Positions 62,296 to 64,000 of a stretch of 64,000 nt of DNA are shown piece after piece. Positions within the stretch are counted from its first letter, which is position 1. Every line of letters starts with the position of its first letter. Under the pieces are notes generated by a model, which was not told the DNA's origin, made no database searches, and was given only the letters and a program-made list of their open reading frames with translations. The position numbers and the translations under genes were made by a program. The stretch is taken from NCBI GenBank assembly GCA_963764805.1, contig CAVXUB010000001.1, forward strand, positions 248,001 to 312,000, read 5' to 3'. The stretch comes from CAVXUB01 sp963764805. GTDB lineage: Bacteria > Actinomycetota > Acidimicrobiia > Acidimicrobiales > Bog-793.

Positions 62296-62712
62296 TCAGG
62301 CGTCGACCACGTGCACGGCGATGCCGAGCTCACGAGCCGCATGCTCGATCACTCGGCCAACGTTCGCCTGTCTGGCGAACCACAGCTGGCGTCCGTGCGC
62401 TCGTCCCGCCGCCAGGTTCTCGGCGATCAGCCACCCACCACCGAAGCGCCCGGCGATCTGGGCTGCCTGGTCGAGCAGCGGTCGTGTGTCGAGGACCTGC
62501 AGCACCTCGGGGTGCGGGAAGCGCAGCGCAGCGCGATCGAACTCGCCGAGCGGGTCGAGGATCTGCGAGAGCTGGCCTCCTCGCGGGTGGTGCAGCGCCT
62601 GCAGGAGCCGCCAGTGGCGACTGGCTGGCAGGGCCAGGTCCTCGTCGGGCAAGGCGTCCGGCCAGCGCCCGAGCACGACGCGGACCGCCAGGTACTCGTC
62701 GACCACGATCAC
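62296..62712 (-). CDS. PIN-like domain protein, probable toxin
   Basis: Protein of 138 residues. It begins 'MIVVDEYLAVRVVLGRWPDA' with an Asp at the PIN metal position and ends 'RVIEHAARELGIAVHVVDA'. The middle 'TRPLLDQAAQIAGRFGGGWL' and 'AENLAAGRAHGRQLWFARQA' fits a small PIN/VapC-like fold, though the canonical central acidic residues are not all obvious. It follows a small acidic partner gene by 15 bases, as in VapBC modules. Confidence 0.6.
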   Translation of the reverse strand: MIVVDEYLAVRVVLGRWPDALPDEDLALPASRHWRLLQALHHPRGGQLSQILDPLGEFDRAALRFPHPEVLQVLDTRPLLDQAAQIAGRFGGGWLIAENLAAGRAHGRQLWFARQANVGRVIEHAARELGIAVHVVDA

Positions 62713-62727
62713 GATGAGCTGGGCGTG

Positions 62728-62940
62728 TCAGTTGTCGGAGTCGTCGCCAGTGCTGCCGCCGCCCACCAGTGGGTCGGCGGCGCTGATGGCTTCGAGGGCA
62801 GCCTGGAACTCGTCGACGAGGTCGCCCTCGACGAGCCGGACGAGCAGCTCGCGGCCTTCGGGAGTGATGCGCGGATCGCCCGCCCGTCGGCGCCGGCGGC
62901 GCTCTTCGATCAGCTCCTCACCGATGCTCACCTTGACCAT
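62728..62940 (-). CDS. small acidic protein, probable antitoxin
   Basis: Protein of 70 residues: a basic amphipathic helix 'EELIEERRRRRRAG', then 'ELLVRLVEGDLVDEFQAALE' and an acidic Gly/Ser/Asp tail. Size, composition and position just before the PIN-like gene suggest an antitoxin. No VapB DNA-binding signature is certain. ATG 62940 is chosen; the frame is open to 62979. Confidence 0.5.
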   Translation of the reverse strand: MVKVSIGEELIEERRRRRRAGDPRITPEGRELLVRLVEGDLVDEFQAALEAISAADPLVGGGSTGDDSDN

Positions 62941-63189
62941 TGTGCCGCTCCAACCTCCATCTCGTCGGGTCACCGTCAACTTCTGAGCCCACAGGTCGGC
63001 TCACGATAGGCGGCGGGTGCGCGCAATCATCCAGCCCTCCGCCATCGGTAGTGCGTCTTCGCGTCAGCTGCCTCGCCGGTCTCGTTCTTGTGCCCGGGCG
63101 TGCTGCCCGGTTGAGCCCCGGCGCCGGACTCGTCGGCGGCCGCGGCTGGCGTCGCGTGCGCCGATCCCCGACAACTGTTTCAACGTCGC
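62941..63189. other. gap between antitoxin and integrase
   Basis: About 250 GC-rich bases with no supported gene. It must hold the antitoxin promoter and the end of the integrase transcript; nothing specific was recognised. Confidence 0.35.
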
Positions 63190-64000
63190 TCACGGAACCA
63201 GTTCTGTAATCGTCGGATATTCGAAAGGCACTTCAGCCACTGAGCTGGCGACCGGCAGTCTTGCAGGACCGAGTCCCAGCCGGCCCATCACCTCGGCCGC
63301 TCGGCGATCCGCGGCCTCCATGAAGTGAGCGTAGGTCCGAAGAGTGATCGCGGGATGGGCGTGCCCCAGCCGGCCCGCGATTGTCCTGACGTCGACGCCG
63401 GCGCCAGCCAGGACCGTGGCGGCGAAGTGCCGAAGGTCGTGAAATCGGATCCGTTGCAAACCGAGCTTCTTCGCTGTCACCGCCCACGAGCGGGTCACCG
63501 AATCGGGCCGACGAGGTTCGGCACACGCCACGTCGTCGGACCAGACATACGCATCCCGACTCAGGACGACGTCGGCGACAGCGGCCCGCTCGTCGGCGTG
63601 CACCCGCTGTAGCCGCAAGACCTCGATCGTTGACGGGTCCAAGGCGAGTCGGCGAGATCGGTGCGTCTTTGGGTCCTTGACCATCACGCCATGCGAGCGA
63701 GTCTCCGAGATCGCCCTGCTGATCGTCACCGTCGCCTCCCTCAGGTCAACGTCGCACCAGCGCAGTGCGCACAGCTCGCCCCGCCGGCAACCGGTCATCG
63801 CCGCCACGTAGGCGAGGGACGCAAGATCCGGATCTCGCTGCTCCAGGTCCAGGAGCAGCGACCTCAGCTCATCAAGCGTCGGAGGGCGCACCTCACGCCC
63901 GCGCAGCGGCGGAGGCGTCGCCCGCAAGGTCGGCGCGATGTCGATCCAGCCCCACTTCATGGCCTGTCGCAGCGCCGCAGACAGGCATGCGTGGTAGTGG
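63190..64000 (-). CDS. tyrosine site-specific recombinase (integrase), C-terminal part
   Basis: Partial gene: at least 270 residues seen, the N-terminal arm-binding part lies beyond the window. The catalytic domain is complete: Arg in 'MTGCRRGELCALRWCDVDLR', 'KDPKTHRSRRLALD' (Lys), 'RIRFHDLRHFAATVLAGAGV' (His-x-x-Arg), 'GRLGHAHPAITLRTY' (His and nucleophilic Tyr). It is a phage/ICE-type integrase. It ends in the accessory region about 9 kb from the broken tRNA-Arg, its possible attachment target. Confidence 0.9.
   Translation of the reverse strand, partial: HYHACLSAALRQAMKWGWIDIAPTLRATPPPLRGREVRPPTLDELRSLLLDLEQRDPDLASLAYVAAMTGCRRGELCALRWCDVDLREATVTISRAISETRSHGVMVKDPKTHRSRRLALDPSTIEVLRLQRVHADERAAVADVVLSRDAYVWSDDVACAEPRRPDSVTRSWAVTAKKLGLQRIRFHDLRHFAATVLAGAGVDVRTIAGRLGHAHPAITLRTYAHFMEAADRRAAEVMGRLGLGPARLPVASSVAEVPFEYPTITELVP

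Overview
The window is high-GC DNA with dense, mostly tightly packed genes and many GTG/TTG starts. A proteasome activator (Bpa/PafE family), the SCO1664/DUF3090/MSMEG_4193 trio, F420-type enzymes (an LLM oxidoreductase and an FrhB-like Fe-S protein), a BTAD regulator and a UdgB-type uracil-DNA glycosylase together point to an actinobacterium. The secreted protein at 40896-43247, with 'GYWLV.DGGIFSFG' repeats, suggests class Acidimicrobiia. This assignment is an inference from gene content; the window holds no rRNA gene.

Layout. 1-1387: menaquinone genes (menA start, divergent menE). 1398-10656: a DUF255 thioredoxin-fold protein, replicative polymerase dnaE, bpa and several unknowns. 10774-20399: a type IV pilus machine cluster, pilT1-pilB-pilT2-pilC-pilMN-pilO, with no pilin, prepilin peptidase or PilQ. 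It has two PilT-type ATPases, an assembly ATPase with a duplicated N-terminal domain, and a single PilM-PilN fusion. 20698-30766: an acidic repeat protein, surface polysaccharide enzymes, MsrB, a membrane BTAD regulator, an LLM oxidoreductase and the actinobacterial kinase-like/DUF3090/phosphomutase-like trio. 30793-36518: UdgB, FrhB-like protein and a MoxR-DUF58-DUF4129 operon. 36515-53802: a membrane protein, Bcp, a DEAD helicase, a BtuF-like protein, MBL hydrolase, secreted repeat protein, M55 aminopeptidase, ketopantoate reductase, TauE, an EEP phosphatase, Fur, a large LuxR regulator, a collagen-like protein and an S9 peptidase.

From 54029 the character changes. A tRNA-Arg(CCU) gene is cut exactly at its anticodon loop. 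After it come an AbiEi antitoxin with a palindromic operator, shattered copies of the AbiEii toxin, an IS21-family element inserted in one copy (5-bp target duplication CAGTT, 56882-59289), a highly structured orphan sequence, a decayed lipoprotein gene, an RHS-derived toxin tip with a likely immunity gene, a PIN-like toxin/antitoxin pair and a tyrosine integrase running off the right edge. This is an accessory island of defence and toxin remnants.

A theme of the window is single-base or dinucleotide length changes in G/C runs that split otherwise well-preserved genes: the acidic protein, DUF58 (three sites), BtuF-like, LuxR, S9 peptidase, AbiEii and RHS toxin. They could be assembly errors or real slippage, and that should be settled before any of these genes is called dead.
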